A stretch of DNA of 64,000 nt from Proteobacteria bacterium ST_bin11 (lineage in GTDB: Bacteria > Pseudomonadota > Gammaproteobacteria > Methylococcales > Methylomonadaceae): the NCBI GenBank assembly GCA_002083615.1, contig MSXO01000006.1:1-64000 (forward strand), written 5' to 3'. The notes beneath the pieces were generated by a model. The model had not been told where the DNA came from. It saw nothing but the letters and a program-made list of their open reading frames with translations, and ran no database searches. This document shows positions 1 through 8,852 of this stretch, in pieces. Made by a program: the position numbers and the translations under genes. How positions within the stretch are numbered: the first letter of the stretch is position 1; the number at the start of each line of letters is the position of its first letter.

Positions 1-42
1 CAATTCTCTTATCAACCTCAAATTAATCGTCAGGTGAAATAG
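1..42 (+). CDS. 3' end of an upstream gene (partial)
   Basis: An open frame runs from the first base to a TAG at 40-42 and ends in residues NRQVK. The next gene starts two bases later, which is typical operon packing. The gene before a Wzz/GumC protein is often a polysaccharide export (Wza-type) or other exopolysaccharide protein, but 13 residues are too few to assign. It could be a chance open frame. Confidence 0.35.
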   Translation, partial: QFSYQPQINRQVK

Positions 43-43
43 C

Positions 44-1786
44 GTGGAAAATCAAGCCATCGACATCAAAGACTACCTAAAAATCATCAAACGACGTAGA
101 AAGTTTTTGATTATCCCGTTTATTGTGATATCAGTGATCAGCATGGTTTTGGCGGTGCTACTACCGGCTGTTTATCGCTCTACTTCGACCATTTTGATCG
201 AAGCGCAAGAAATCCCCGCCGAGTTGGTACATTCTACCGTCACCACTTTTGCGGACCAGCGGATTCAGATGATCAGCCAAAGGATCATGACCAGGCCTAA
301 CTTGACAGAAATCATCAAGAAATACGATCTATATACTGATGAACGCCAAAAAAAGCCGGAAGAAGTGATTCTGGAAAAAATGCGTAAGAGTATTAAGGTA
401 GAAACCATAAGTGCTGACGTTGCCAACAACAAAAGCGGCCCTGCCCAACAAGCCACCATCGCCTTCACGCTGACTTTCGACGACAGATCGCCTGCACTTG
501 CGCAAAAGGTAGCTAACGAATTGACCTCTTTGTTCCTGAAAGAAAACATCAAGTCGCGTACCGAATCCGCTGAAAATGCGGCATTGTTTTTAAGCGAAGA
601 ATCAAAACGCCTTAAAGTTAAAATACAGGAAATTCAGCAAAGCTTAGCGACATTTAAAGAAAAAAATCTCAACCAACTGCCGCAAATTAGCGCGCTGAAT
701 CAACAAGAGCTCACCTCTTTGAGTAACCAGCTGCTACAAATGGATAGCCAGGAACGCTCATTGCAGGACCGGCGTTATTACTTGGAAGGTGAGTTGGCGC
801 AAATCGACCCCAATTCAATGGCCACAAACGCCGTAGGCAATCGGGTGTTCGACATGAAAGACCGCCTGAAGGAACTGCAGTCGCAATATCCGTCAGTGTT
901 ATCCAGCCACTCCGCCAGCCATCCCGATGTCATCAAAATCAAACGGGAAATCGACTCGCTGCAGAAGGAAATCGGTTCCAATACCGATTTGAATGCGATG
1001 AACGGCGAGCTAACCGATAGAAAAGCAGAGTTGGCACTGCTGTTGAAACAGTATTCAGAAAAACATCCAGACGTAGTCAAACTGCAAAAGCAAATCACTG
1101 CATTACAGCAAAGCCTGGTGAACGCCAAACAAAGCGAATACAGCAACACCAATATTCAACCTGATAACCCAGCCTATATCACCTTGAAATCGCAATTGGC
1201 TTCGGTGAATACCGAAATTGAGTCTTTAAACTTCACACGCGGTCGCGTGCAAAGCAAAATGGAAGAATTGCGCCAAAGTTTGCGGCAGTCTCCGCTAGTT
1301 GAAAAAGAATATTTGGACTTGATTCAAGATCTCGACAATACCAACATACGCTACCGGGAAGTGAGCGCCCGCGAGATGGAAGCGCAAATCTCCCAACAGT
1401 TGGAGATGGAAAGAAAAGGCGAGCGTTTCACCTTGATCGACCCGCCACAAGAACCGCTGCAACCGGTTAGCCCGAATCGCATAGCGATTATGGTACTGGG
1501 TGTAGTGTTGGCACTGGCCAGCGGTTTTGGCGCGGTAGCGTTGACTGAAATGCTCGATTCGACTATCAATAGTTCCAAAGCGGTTACCGCGATTCTCGGC
1601 GTGGAACCTTTGGCTTCTATACCCTATTTTGAAAGCCATAAAGAGTATCAAAGCGACAAAACCAGACGGCGTACGTTATTGATAATAATGGCTATAGTAG
1701 GCATCTTAGCTGTCGTTGCCTTTCATTTTATCGTGATGCCGCTGGATGTATTCTGGTACAAACTACTACGTGTCGTGGGCAATTAA
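44..1786 (+). CDS. Wzz/GumC-type polysaccharide chain-length determinant
   Basis: Inner-membrane co-polymerase expected to set chain length and help export of an exopolysaccharide. The 580-residue product has the Wzz pattern: a short basic cytoplasmic start (KRRRK), TM1 at about 21-42, a long periplasmic coiled-coil stretch (about 170-420), and a Pro-rich segment (PPQEPLQPVSPNR) before a TM near 480-502. An extra C-terminal TM lies near 550-572. There is no fused kinase domain; the separate CpsD-like gene follows 18 bases later. The start is GTG at 44, supported by AGGTGA about eight bases upstream. The family call is firm. The polymer and the exact subfamily (XrtA/EpsF-like or GumC-like) cannot be read from the window. 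Confidence 0.85.
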   Translation: MENQAIDIKDYLKIIKRRRKFLIIPFIVISVISMVLAVLLPAVYRSTSTILIEAQEIPAELVHSTVTTFADQRIQMISQRIMTRPNLTEIIKKYDLYTDERQKKPEEVILEKMRKSIKVETISADVANNKSGPAQQATIAFTLTFDDRSPALAQKVANELTSLFLKENIKSRTESAENAALFLSEESKRLKVKIQEIQQSLATFKEKNLNQLPQISALNQQELTSLSNQLLQMDSQERSLQDRRYYLEGELAQIDPNSMATNAVGNRVFDMKDRLKELQSQYPSVLSSHSASHPDVIKIKREIDSLQKEIGSNTDLNAMNGELTDRKAELALLLKQYSEKHPDVVKLQKQITALQQSLVNAKQSEYSNTNIQPDNPAYITLKSQLASVNTEIESLNFTRGRVQSKMEELRQSLRQSPLVEKEYLDLIQDLDNTNIRYREVSAREMEAQISQQLEMERKGERFTLIDPPQEPLQPVSPNRIAIMVLGVVLALASGFGAVALTEMLDSTINSSKAVTAILGVEPLASIPYFESHKEYQSDKTRRRTLLIIMAIVGILAVVAFHFIVMPLDVFWYKLLRVVGN

Positions 1787-1804
1787 TCATTTAAGGGAAA
1801 ATTT

Positions 1805-2587
1805 ATGAACCCCATTGAAAATCTCGTGGAAAAAAATAGTCCCACGGCAACTTCATTAGCCAATCAACCGGGCGACAAAGTCAGCATCGCTTATACCCAA
1901 ACCCGGGTACACAATCCAGACCAGAACTTGCTGAAGCAAAACCGTATTATTTCGGCGGCCCAACCTGGTAAATGGCTGGAATCCTACCGCATGTTGCGGA
2001 CCCGCTGTTTGCAGCAAATGGATGCCATGGAATGGAAGACGATAGCAATGACAAGCACCAGCGAGGGCACAGGCAATAGTCTGACCGCGGCAAATTTAGC
2101 GATAAGCATGGCAATGGAGCTAGACCGAACCGCCCTGTTAGTCGATGCTAACTTCCAAAATCCCAGCATCAACAATTTATTCGGCATTCAACCGGGCATA
2201 GGCTTGAGCGATTATTTGTTGAACGATACCGAATTAAGCTCGATGCTGATTAACCCGGGGTTTGAACGTCTGGTAGTGCTGCCGGCAGGTAAACCCTTGT
2301 TTAACTCCACGGAAATGCTGCGCTCGCCGAAAATGGTAAGGCTGGTTAACGAGCTAAAAAGCCGATACCCATCTCGCATCATTATTTTTGATATGCCGCC
2401 AATTTTATCGCACGACGATACGCTAGGCTTTTCGCCTTATGTGGATTGCGTGTTGCTAGTGATCGACGAAGGGCATACCAAGACCGATCAGTTGAAGCAC
2501 GCGGCGTCCTTGTTAAAAGACACCAACGTACTAGGGACAGTATTCAATAAAGCCACCGACAATAAAATCGGCTATACCGGGGTTTAA
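1805..2587 (+). CDS. CpsD/BY-kinase-like partner with degenerate Walker A
   Basis: The 260-residue cytoplasmic P-loop-fold protein belongs to the CpsD/CapB/Wzc-C family that pairs with Wzz proteins. The N-terminal 50 residues are variable, followed by the conserved SYRMLRTR helix (about 60-67). The nucleotide motif is TSEGTGNS (85-92), with Asn91 where the catalytic Lys of GxGK(S/T) should be. The Walker A-prime segment LLVDANF (111-117) has Asn for its second Asp. The Walker B-like segment is IIIFDMPP near 193-200. No C-terminal tyrosine cluster is seen, only one Tyr near the end. Known BY-kinases need the Lys and autophosphorylate on Tyr clusters, so this one may be a non-catalytic regulator. 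It is co-transcribed with the Wzz gene. Confidence 0.8.
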   Translation: MNPIENLVEKNSPTATSLANQPGDKVSIAYTQTRVHNPDQNLLKQNRIISAAQPGKWLESYRMLRTRCLQQMDAMEWKTIAMTSTSEGTGNSLTAANLAISMAMELDRTALLVDANFQNPSINNLFGIQPGIGLSDYLLNDTELSSMLINPGFERLVVLPAGKPLFNSTEMLRSPKMVRLVNELKSRYPSRIIIFDMPPILSHDDTLGFSPYVDCVLLVIDEGHTKTDQLKHAASLLKDTNVLGTVFNKATDNKIGYTGV

Positions 2588-2648
2588 ACTGGCAAACGGC
2601 AGTAGCCACGTCAAAACAATTAAACAAATAGCAAAACCCTGCAAGTTT

Positions 2649-2674
2649 GCCCCTCTCTTCTGATGGAGAGGGGC
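2649..2674. terminator. Terminator hairpin between convergent genes
   Basis: A perfect 9-bp stem GCCCCTCTC/GAGAGGGGC encloses an 8-base loop and is followed by CTTTGGGATT. It lies between the plus-strand CpsD-like gene and the minus-strand TPR gene, so it could end both transcripts. There is no long T run on either side. Confidence 0.6.
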
Positions 2675-2706
2675 TTTGGGATTCCAGCTAAATATTACTC
2701 CGCGTC

Positions 2707-5094
2707 TTAGAGTTTACTTAAAACATCCTTCGCTTCATTCACGCCATCGAATTCGACTTTTTTATCGACCGCTTTTTGTAAATGCTCGCGGGCTTTCACT
2801 GGGTCATTTTGCTTGTAATACACCATCCCCAAATGATAATTGCTGATCGGTGATTGCGGATCGCTTTCAACGACTTTCAACATAATTTCTTTGGCTTTAT
2901 CGTAATTACCTTGTTTATAAGCCACCCAAGCAGCGGTATCCATCATGTTGGGATTATTCGTCTGCAATAAAGGCTCAGCCAACTTTGCCGCCCGCTCCAA
3001 GCTATCCGGACTGGATGAAAAATCCGTTAAGTAACTTGCCAGATTGTTCGCCGCAACCGCAGAATCGGGATGCAGCTTGTAGGACTCCTCGTAAAGCGCC
3101 AGAACCTGCTCATGTTGACCATCGCGGTGATATAAGCGCGCTAGATCGTCGACCAACTCCAACGCCCCTTTAGATTTTTCGATACCTTTTTTGTAGATAT
3201 TAATTGCTTCGGCTTTATTTTTTTGCGCCAGTTCTATTAAGGCCAAGTTTCGGTAAGGGCTGTACCACTCCGGCTTAATCTCCAATGCTTTTGCATAGGC
3301 GGCCCTAGCTTCGGTAAACTTTTGGTCGTTAAGATACGCACCGCCCAACAAGTTGTAAGCAATAAAATGATCCGGCTGCTGTTTGATAACTTGCTGCAAT
3401 TTTCCGACAGCCTTGTCCGACTGTTTCAATACCAGATAACTCTTAACCATTTCAGTCAAAGGTTCAATCGCATCGGGCTTACGCACGAGGGCTTGCTGAA
3501 AGGCCTCGGTGCTGGCTTCCAATTTACCTTCTGCCTGATAGCCTAAGCCGGACATATAAAAACCGGTCGCATCCTTATCAGCCAACTGCTGCACCTGCTT
3601 GGCAATTTCCTGCGCCTTATCCCAATGCTTTTGCGACAATTCGATTTTAAACATCGCTTCCAAACCTTTCAGGCTTTTCGGATTGGCTTTCATCAAGGCT
3701 TCAATCTGCTGCTTGGCTTGATCTTGATGACCGGCTTTAAGATGCAAACTGACCAGATCGAGGCGGGCAGCTTCGTCACCCGGTGCCGCAGCGACGACTT
3801 TTTCCATGTTCTCTCTCGCCAGCTCGTCCTCCTTGTTACGCAAATGAGCCGCAGCCAGCATTTTCAGCACGCCGATGTTGTTGGGTTGATCGACCAAAAC
3901 CGAGCGAAAATCCGCAATCGCATCGGGAATTTTGTTTTCGCCCAAGGCAAATTGGCCACGCAGGGTCAACGCGTCGGCATCACGCGGATTGCTATCCAAC
4001 ACTTCCTTGATCAAAACTTTAGACTCGTCGCCGCGCTTGGTCATTGCATACAAGGCAGCCAACTTGTTCCGCGCGGTAATACCGCTCGGTCCTAATTTGT
4101 CCTGTTCGACCACTTCTTTCATAGTCGCTTCGGCTTTATCGATTTCTTTCTTGGACAGCTGGATATTGGCCAGTTTGAACTTCAACTCATAGGCTTGCGG
4201 CTTCTGTTCTATCATCGGCAGCAACTCGGCGATGGCCACTTCCGGGCTACGCTTTTCCAGAAGAAAATCAACTAAATAGGTTTTCGCGGTATCGTTATCC
4301 GGCAATTTGCTAACTGCATCGCGCAATGTTGCTTCGGCCTTATCGATTTGTTTGGTACCGACCTGAAACAAAGCCAACGTACGATAGTGTTGGAGCTGCA
4401 AGGGTTCCAGTTTCACAACGTCCACCAAGGTTGTCTCGGCTTCCGCGATCTGATTGTTTTTAGCGTACAAGCCAGCCAGCATGCTACGCAATGCAACGTT
4501 ATCAGGCTTCTTTTCAACCGTTTGTTTCAACAAAACAATCGCTTGATCGGTTTTATCCAAGCGCGCCTGGATTGAAGCCATCATCAAGGTAGCCGGCACA
4601 TCGTCCGGACTTTGTTTCAAGGCTCGCTCCACGGTCATAATCGCGCCGTCAGTGTTGCTTTTGGCAGCTTGGACACCAGAGAACAAGACCAAAGCCTCGA
4701 CATTATTGGGATCTTTGGCCAGCGCTTCACCGACCATTTTTTCCGCATCGTCTACCGCTCGGTTCAGCAATAACAGCTGCCCCACCCGAACCCGAGCCAT
4801 CACATGGTTTTCATTGCCGGCAACCACGGTACTGTATTCTCTAAAGGCGTTTTCGATTTTGCCTTGCTTACTCAGCGCTTCCGCGATCTGGAAGTGAGTT
4901 TCCCAATCCTTGGGATCGATTTGCAGCACGTTTTTATAGGCAAGCAACGCTTTCTCATAATCGCCCGCTTGATATAGCTGCTTGCCTTCTTCCATGTATT
5001 TCGCTTTCCGCTCATCGGCGCCGTTACAGGCCACCAAGCCGGTCGATAACACAACAATGCCTAGATTTTTTAAAAAACTTTGTTTCGTTGTCAT
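2707..5094 (-). CDS. TPR-repeat lipoprotein, PrsT-like
   Basis: A 795-residue exported lipoprotein. The N-terminus has a basic start, a hydrophobic stretch and a lipobox ending GLVAC (about 19-23), so Cys23 should be lipidated. The rest is about twenty degenerate tetratricopeptide repeats, such as the block at 36-67, with the recurring pattern of A, Y and P-x-x repeats. Length and layout match the PEP-CTERM-system TPR lipoproteins (PrsT family) that lie near exopolysaccharide and exosortase genes. It is probably a protein-protein scaffold at the inner face of the outer membrane or in the periplasm. It is the most distal gene of the long minus-strand run and follows the coiled-coil gene after 154 bases with a hairpin. 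The lipoprotein and TPR calls are firm; the link to protein sorting is inferred. Confidence 0.85.
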   Translation of the reverse strand: MTTKQSFLKNLGIVVLSTGLVACNGADERKAKYMEEGKQLYQAGDYEKALLAYKNVLQIDPKDWETHFQIAEALSKQGKIENAFREYSTVVAGNENHVMARVRVGQLLLLNRAVDDAEKMVGEALAKDPNNVEALVLFSGVQAAKSNTDGAIMTVERALKQSPDDVPATLMMASIQARLDKTDQAIVLLKQTVEKKPDNVALRSMLAGLYAKNNQIAEAETTLVDVVKLEPLQLQHYRTLALFQVGTKQIDKAEATLRDAVSKLPDNDTAKTYLVDFLLEKRSPEVAIAELLPMIEQKPQAYELKFKLANIQLSKKEIDKAEATMKEVVEQDKLGPSGITARNKLAALYAMTKRGDESKVLIKEVLDSNPRDADALTLRGQFALGENKIPDAIADFRSVLVDQPNNIGVLKMLAAAHLRNKEDELARENMEKVVAAAPGDEAARLDLVSLHLKAGHQDQAKQQIEALMKANPKSLKGLEAMFKIELSQKHWDKAQEIAKQVQQLADKDATGFYMSGLGYQAEGKLEASTEAFQQALVRKPDAIEPLTEMVKSYLVLKQSDKAVGKLQQVIKQQPDHFIAYNLLGGAYLNDQKFTEARAAYAKALEIKPEWYSPYRNLALIELAQKNKAEAINIYKKGIEKSKGALELVDDLARLYHRDGQHEQVLALYEESYKLHPDSAVAANNLASYLTDFSSSPDSLERAAKLAEPLLQTNNPNMMDTAAWVAYKQGNYDKAKEIMLKVVESDPQSPISNYHLGMVYYKQNDPVKAREHLQKAVDKKVEFDGVNEAKDVLSKL

Positions 5095-5214
5095 TAGTCT
5101 CTCGATAATTCGTGCGTTTGATTATTTAGCTGCCATGATGGAGCGCCGCTTTGTGGAATTCTAACTTATTTACGCGACCAAACCTCAAGGGTTTCGGTAA
5201 ATCGGCGGGACTCG

Positions 5215-5237
5215 AGGTGCGGCATGTTGCCGCACCT
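5215..5237. terminator. Hairpin between coiled-coil and TPR genes
   Basis: A perfect 10-bp stem AGGTGCGGCA/TGCCGCACCT has a TGT loop. It lies 12 bases past the stop of the coiled-coil gene on the minus strand. It lacks a T run, so it may act as a partial terminator or an mRNA-end stabiliser rather than a full intrinsic terminator. Confidence 0.45.
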
Positions 5238-5248
5238 GACTAGAGATA

Positions 5249-5911
5249 CTATTGGACGCTAGCCGGCGCTGCAGCAGAATCCGCAGCGGATTGTTTTTGA
5301 TATTTGCTCGCGCTTAGCTTGTCTTCGTATTCCTGGACAATGGTTTCCATTTCGACGCTATTAAACTGTAATAAGGCTTCACTCTGCAGTACGCTAGCCA
5401 ATGCGCCTTTGTGTTCATAGCGTTCTAGTAACTCCTTTGCGGCTTCGTAAAGCTTCACATTGTGAGTATCGCACACCCCCAACTGCTGCTCGGTTGCTTG
5501 TTGTCTAGCGGTGAGTGCGGATAACTGAGTCTGCAAATCCGCTTTTACATGGCTGACTTCCTTATGTTTTTCAATAAGCTCCGTGAGCCTAGCATTGGTT
5601 TTCTCCAAGCGTTCACGTACTTCGCCGTTAGAGCTTCTCTGTGCAGACAACTCGCTGCTGATTTGTTCTTTAGCCGCAACAGCCGCCGAATGCGCCTTTT
5701 TAACTTGTTCCAGTTCCTGCAATTGCTCGGCTAACTTAGTCGATTCGGCTTTGGCCGCATCGCGCTCGGCAGTCAGGCTTTTAACCATGGATTGCAGCTT
5801 TAAAACCGCCCCGTCATTCTTAGCGGCTTCCCGCGGCGCGGCAAGGCTCGACATCGGCCATGCGCTGGTTACTAACAAAACGATGACTAAACTTTTACTG
5901 ACGTAATTCAT
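5249..5911 (-). CDS. Secreted coiled-coil protein of the TonB/porin operon
   Basis: The 220-residue product has a signal peptide (MNYVSKSLVIVLLVTSAWP..., cleavage probably after SLAA near 25). A long heptad-rich coiled coil follows (about 35-140, rich in E, K, L, A). A shorter helical part contains one Cys (CDTHN near 148) and the tail is Ala/Gln rich. I recognise no named family. It starts 15 bases downstream of the porin stop, so it should be co-transcribed with porin, tonB, exbD and the ExbB fusion. The shape suggests a periplasmic tether or spacer, for instance between porin or TonB and the envelope. That role is inference only. Confidence 0.7.
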   Translation of the reverse strand: MNYVSKSLVIVLLVTSAWPMSSLAAPREAAKNDGAVLKLQSMVKSLTAERDAAKAESTKLAEQLQELEQVKKAHSAAVAAKEQISSELSAQRSSNGEVRERLEKTNARLTELIEKHKEVSHVKADLQTQLSALTARQQATEQQLGVCDTHNVKLYEAAKELLERYEHKGALASVLQSEALLQFNSVEMETIVQEYEDKLSASKYQKQSAADSAAAPASVQ

Positions 5912-5926
5912 ACCTGCCCTCTCATT

Positions 5927-7624
5927 TTAGAATTGGGTGTTGATATCCATTTGTAAGACATCAATGCCCCAAGCCGGGCCAGTGATAATGTCGGCACTTA
6001 ACCAGCGTCCGGTTAACCAAACATTTTTCATTAAACCGAAGTTTCCGCCGATGAACCAACCCTTGACATTAGTACTTCCCAAATGAAAGTCTGAGTCAGT
6101 AAAGGCGTCAAGTACCGAATCCCGCCCGACATATTTATAAGCTGCGAATACGTTCCAATGTCCCGCCACTTCGGCTTTAGGCCAGCCAAAGTCTGCCCTT
6201 GCTTGCCACGCCGTCGTTTTTTCATCCACTTGCGCGCCATTGAGCAAGCGGCTAATTTGCTGCTGATTAAAACCGATGTTTTTCGCGTAATCCGCGCTTA
6301 ACCTCAGATGATAAGGCGCGAAGAGAGCGAGGTCGTAGGAAACGTTGGTATTCAATATATTGAAGTCGGATGCCAGCCCAACCGTTGCGGGCAATGTTCC
6401 AGGCGCCAGTCTTGTCCCTTCTCTACAAATAGTCGCCAACGTATTACCACCTTGCATAAATTCAGGTCGGGATGCGTTATTCGCTCGCGTATTGGTGTCG
6501 CAAGTCCCGGAAGGTGTTGTATTTGGATTGGCTGTCGCATTGACGTAGTCGAAATAACCGACGGAAAACTTAAGACTATCTTGATTGACGAAGCCCCAAT
6601 CTAAGCCGGCCTGCCCGCCAAACAACCATTTATCGTTGCTGAAAGCGGATTCCTGCAAGGGAAAGACACCAGCCGTGAAATACATCGAGTGCGAATGGTC
6701 ACCCGACTCCATCAGGCTATCCGAACTACCCAAACGATGTCTTACGGTAGCCGCAAACCCCTCAAAGGATAAGTCGGTATCCCACAATAACTCGCTACCC
6801 CCGGTAAACTCGCCACCCCCCACATACCAAGGGCTTTTGATCCGGCCACCGAGCAATGTCAGCCACTTGAATTTCACGTCATCGTAGGCATCGTATTGCA
6901 AGTAGGCCCGGTCAACAGTGAAATCATATCGGTTACCGTAATTGGCCAATGTCTGGTTGGTCGATACAGGATCACGCTGATTACCTGTCGCCAAGCGCAT
7001 CCCTGCCTTAAGGCCTTCAGTGATATTCGCATCGATACCCAGCCTGACCCTCTGGCGAAATTGTTGGCGATCATTCGTAGTATTCTCGAAGCGGTCTAAG
7101 CCGGCATTAGTAAAGCCACCTCTATCGTTGATAGCTTGATAGTCGAAGTAAGAGTTTTCGGTATTGTCTCCCGCCATATAGTCATGCTGCGAACGCAGAC
7201 GAATATCGCCAGACAATTTGAAGCGTTTGATCCAGTCAGGTAACGCATTCGGCATGCCCCATTGCTCGTTCTTGGCCTTTTGCATGACGTCGCCGACCAC
7301 TTCCTCACGTAATTCCGTACGCACCTGTTGGCGAATCTCGTCTTTCACGAAATCCGGCACGTAAGCCACCCGCACTTCATCGGCGGGCACGGCGTCCTTG
7401 GCACCGGAGGCCTTGGATTCCGCTACTTGCTGAACGGCTTCGACCTCAGCTTGCTTGATCATCTCGTTGGCAGCCTTGTCGGTAATCACCCCTTGTTTAA
7501 CCAATTGCTTGATCAGATTGGTGGTGGTATTGCGCAGCTTCAGCAACTCTTCCTTTTCACCGGCCTGCACCGCACCGATCAGCCCGGATAGCGCCAGGGC
7601 CATCAGCTGTTTCTTATTCGCCAT
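5927..7624 (-). CDS. Large outer-membrane beta-barrel, 'putative porin' family
   Basis: The 565-residue product has a signal peptide (MANKKQLMALALSGLIGAVQA). An N-terminal helical segment of about 100 residues follows (LLKLRNTTTNLIKQLVKQG... and repeated charged helices). The rest is a long beta-barrel-like region with alternating aromatic strands and a C-terminal Phe (DINTQF), as expected for BAM-folded porins. The coiled N-terminus plus barrel matches the 'putative porin' (Porin_5-like) group found beside TonB/ExbB/ExbD and DUF2341 genes. It lies 20 bases downstream of tonB. It is not a classical TonB receptor: I see no plug domain or clear TonB box. Its substrate is unknown. Confidence 0.8.
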   Translation of the reverse strand: MANKKQLMALALSGLIGAVQAGEKEELLKLRNTTTNLIKQLVKQGVITDKAANEMIKQAEVEAVQQVAESKASGAKDAVPADEVRVAYVPDFVKDEIRQQVRTELREEVVGDVMQKAKNEQWGMPNALPDWIKRFKLSGDIRLRSQHDYMAGDNTENSYFDYQAINDRGGFTNAGLDRFENTTNDRQQFRQRVRLGIDANITEGLKAGMRLATGNQRDPVSTNQTLANYGNRYDFTVDRAYLQYDAYDDVKFKWLTLLGGRIKSPWYVGGGEFTGGSELLWDTDLSFEGFAATVRHRLGSSDSLMESGDHSHSMYFTAGVFPLQESAFSNDKWLFGGQAGLDWGFVNQDSLKFSVGYFDYVNATANPNTTPSGTCDTNTRANNASRPEFMQGGNTLATICREGTRLAPGTLPATVGLASDFNILNTNVSYDLALFAPYHLRLSADYAKNIGFNQQQISRLLNGAQVDEKTTAWQARADFGWPKAEVAGHWNVFAAYKYVGRDSVLDAFTDSDFHLGSTNVKGWFIGGNFGLMKNVWLTGRWLSADIITGPAWGIDVLQMDINTQF

Positions 7625-7644
7625 TGTTCTACCTAAGTTTTAAT

Positions 7645-8307
7645 TTAAATACGTGATGAAATCTTCAGCTTGATCGGCTGCTGCATTCCGGGCGGCGGCG
7701 CCTCGGCCACTCTGTCGAATTTATTCAATAAGCGGCTAAGCAATTCATCAATATCGGCATCGTTACTGCCTTTGCTTAATTCGATCCGCTCCACCGACCC
7801 ATCGGCTTTTAGCCAGACTTTGACGATGGCTGTATAGCCTTTGCGGCGTAGTTCTTCGTGGCTACTCAATACATTGAGAATGCCGTTTTTAACCAAGCCG
7901 CCGTACCAGGCATAAGGGTTTCCGGCGCCGCCACCAAACAAACCGGTGCCGCCTTTCCGTGCGGCCACCCCAAAGCCGTCAGAACCGGCTGTGCCTTCGG
8001 CGTCTAGGCCCAAATCGCGAGCCGGAGCTTCATCCGGCGGTGTTTCCGGCATCGGTTCCGGTTCGGGTTCCGGCTGGTCAATTTTTTCCTTGATTTCGGG
8101 CTCGGGCGGTTTTTCCACTTTCGGCGGTGGTGGCGGCGGCGGAGGTGGTTTCACCAACGTAATCGGTTGAATTTTCTTCTCGCTTTTCGCTGGCTTTTTA
8201 TCGATCAAATCCACGATGATTTTCACCACGTAAAAAATCGCTAACGCGGCCAGCAAGCCACCGATAATTCTCGGGATATAAACCCGTAAATGTTTCTTTT
8301 CAGACAT
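7645..8307 (-). CDS. TonB-family energy transducer
   Basis: The 220-residue inner-membrane protein has one N-terminal TM (about 12-33, RIIGGLLAALAIFYVV). A rigid Pro-rich span follows, with a run of nine Pro at 55-63 and then PEPEPEPMPETPP, which is the usual periplasm-spanning arm. A Gly-rich linker (GGTGLFGGGAG) leads to a C-terminal TonB fold (about 135-220, with YTAIVKVWLKADGSVERIEL). It transmits proton-motive energy from ExbB/ExbD to an outer-membrane partner. It is packed 12 bases after exbD and 20 before the porin, so it is likely dedicated to this locus. The Gly-rich linker is unusual. No separate housekeeping tonB is in the window. Confidence 0.88.
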   Translation of the reverse strand: MSEKKHLRVYIPRIIGGLLAALAIFYVVKIIVDLIDKKPAKSEKKIQPITLVKPPPPPPPPPKVEKPPEPEIKEKIDQPEPEPEPMPETPPDEAPARDLGLDAEGTAGSDGFGVAARKGGTGLFGGGAGNPYAWYGGLVKNGILNVLSSHEELRRKGYTAIVKVWLKADGSVERIELSKGSNDADIDELLSRLLNKFDRVAEAPPPGMQQPIKLKISSRI

Positions 8308-8319
8308 GGTTGATTGGCG

Positions 8320-8724
8320 CTATTTGACAAGACTTTGCGTCACCAAACCCACCTGGGTAATTTCCAGCTTGCCCAGCAAAGCCAAAATATCCACCACGCT
8401 TTGATACTGCACCGTGGCATCGCCTTTCACTACTACCGGCAATTCCGGATTAGCGGCCTTGTATTGCAACAAGGTCGATTCCAATTGCTCCATCGTCACC
8501 GGAAAGGTATCCAGAAATAGCGTGCCGTCCGCGGTGACCGTGATAGCTTTGGTTTGCGGTTTAGCCAAACTGGGCGTGTTACTGGCCTTGGGGAGATTGA
8601 CTTGCACGCCCTGCACGGCCGCCGTGGTCATTAAAATAAACACCACCAGCAGCACGTAAGCCAAATCCAGCATCGGCGTAACATTAATTTCGTCGTACGC
8701 GGCGTTTTCTTCTTGAACTTTCAT
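8320..8724 (-). CDS. exbD: ExbD/TolR-family proton-channel subunit
   Basis: The 134-residue subunit has a short cytoplasmic start (MKVQEENAAYDEINVTP), one TM (about 19-41) with the essential membrane Asp in MLDLAYVLL, and a periplasmic ExbD/TolR domain with a Pro-rich LPKASNTP segment. It forms the motor with the ExbB-like fusion upstream. ATG 8724 is chosen because the conserved INVTPMLD segment starts about 14 residues later. An in-frame upstream extension to 8793 would run into the repeat region and has no family support. The intergenic space to the ExbB fusion carries a REP pair. Confidence 0.88.
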   Translation of the reverse strand: MKVQEENAAYDEINVTPMLDLAYVLLVVFILMTTAAVQGVQVNLPKASNTPSLAKPQTKAITVTADGTLFLDTFPVTMEQLESTLLQYKAANPELPVVVKGDATVQYQSVVDILALLGKLEITQVGLVTQSLVK

Positions 8725-8756
8725 TGAATATTCTCTTGATCCACAGATCAGGTTTC

Positions 8757-8840
8757 GTGGGTCGGGTTCGCTCGATAGAGCGTTATCCGACACCTCGAAG
8801 CCAACATGTCGGGTTACGGCTAACGCCGAATCCGACCTAC
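8757..8840. repeat. Inverted REP pair (BIME-like)
   Basis: Two imperfect stem-loops lie head to head. The first (8757-8791) begins GTGGGTCGG and closes with CCGAC around a CGCTC/GAGCG inner stem. The second (8808-8840), read on the minus strand, begins GTAGGTCGG and closes with CCGAC around GGC/GCC. GTAG/GTGG heads on such hairpins are the mark of REP elements mobilised by RAYT transposases. The pair sits inside the exbB-exbD spacer, so it would be transcribed. Confidence 0.75.
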
Positions 8841-8852
8841 ATTTTTGTCAAA

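Noticed and set aside
3625..4095. Long open frames antisense to the TPR gene
   Set aside because: They mirror a clearly coding minus-strand repeat protein and have no signals of their own.
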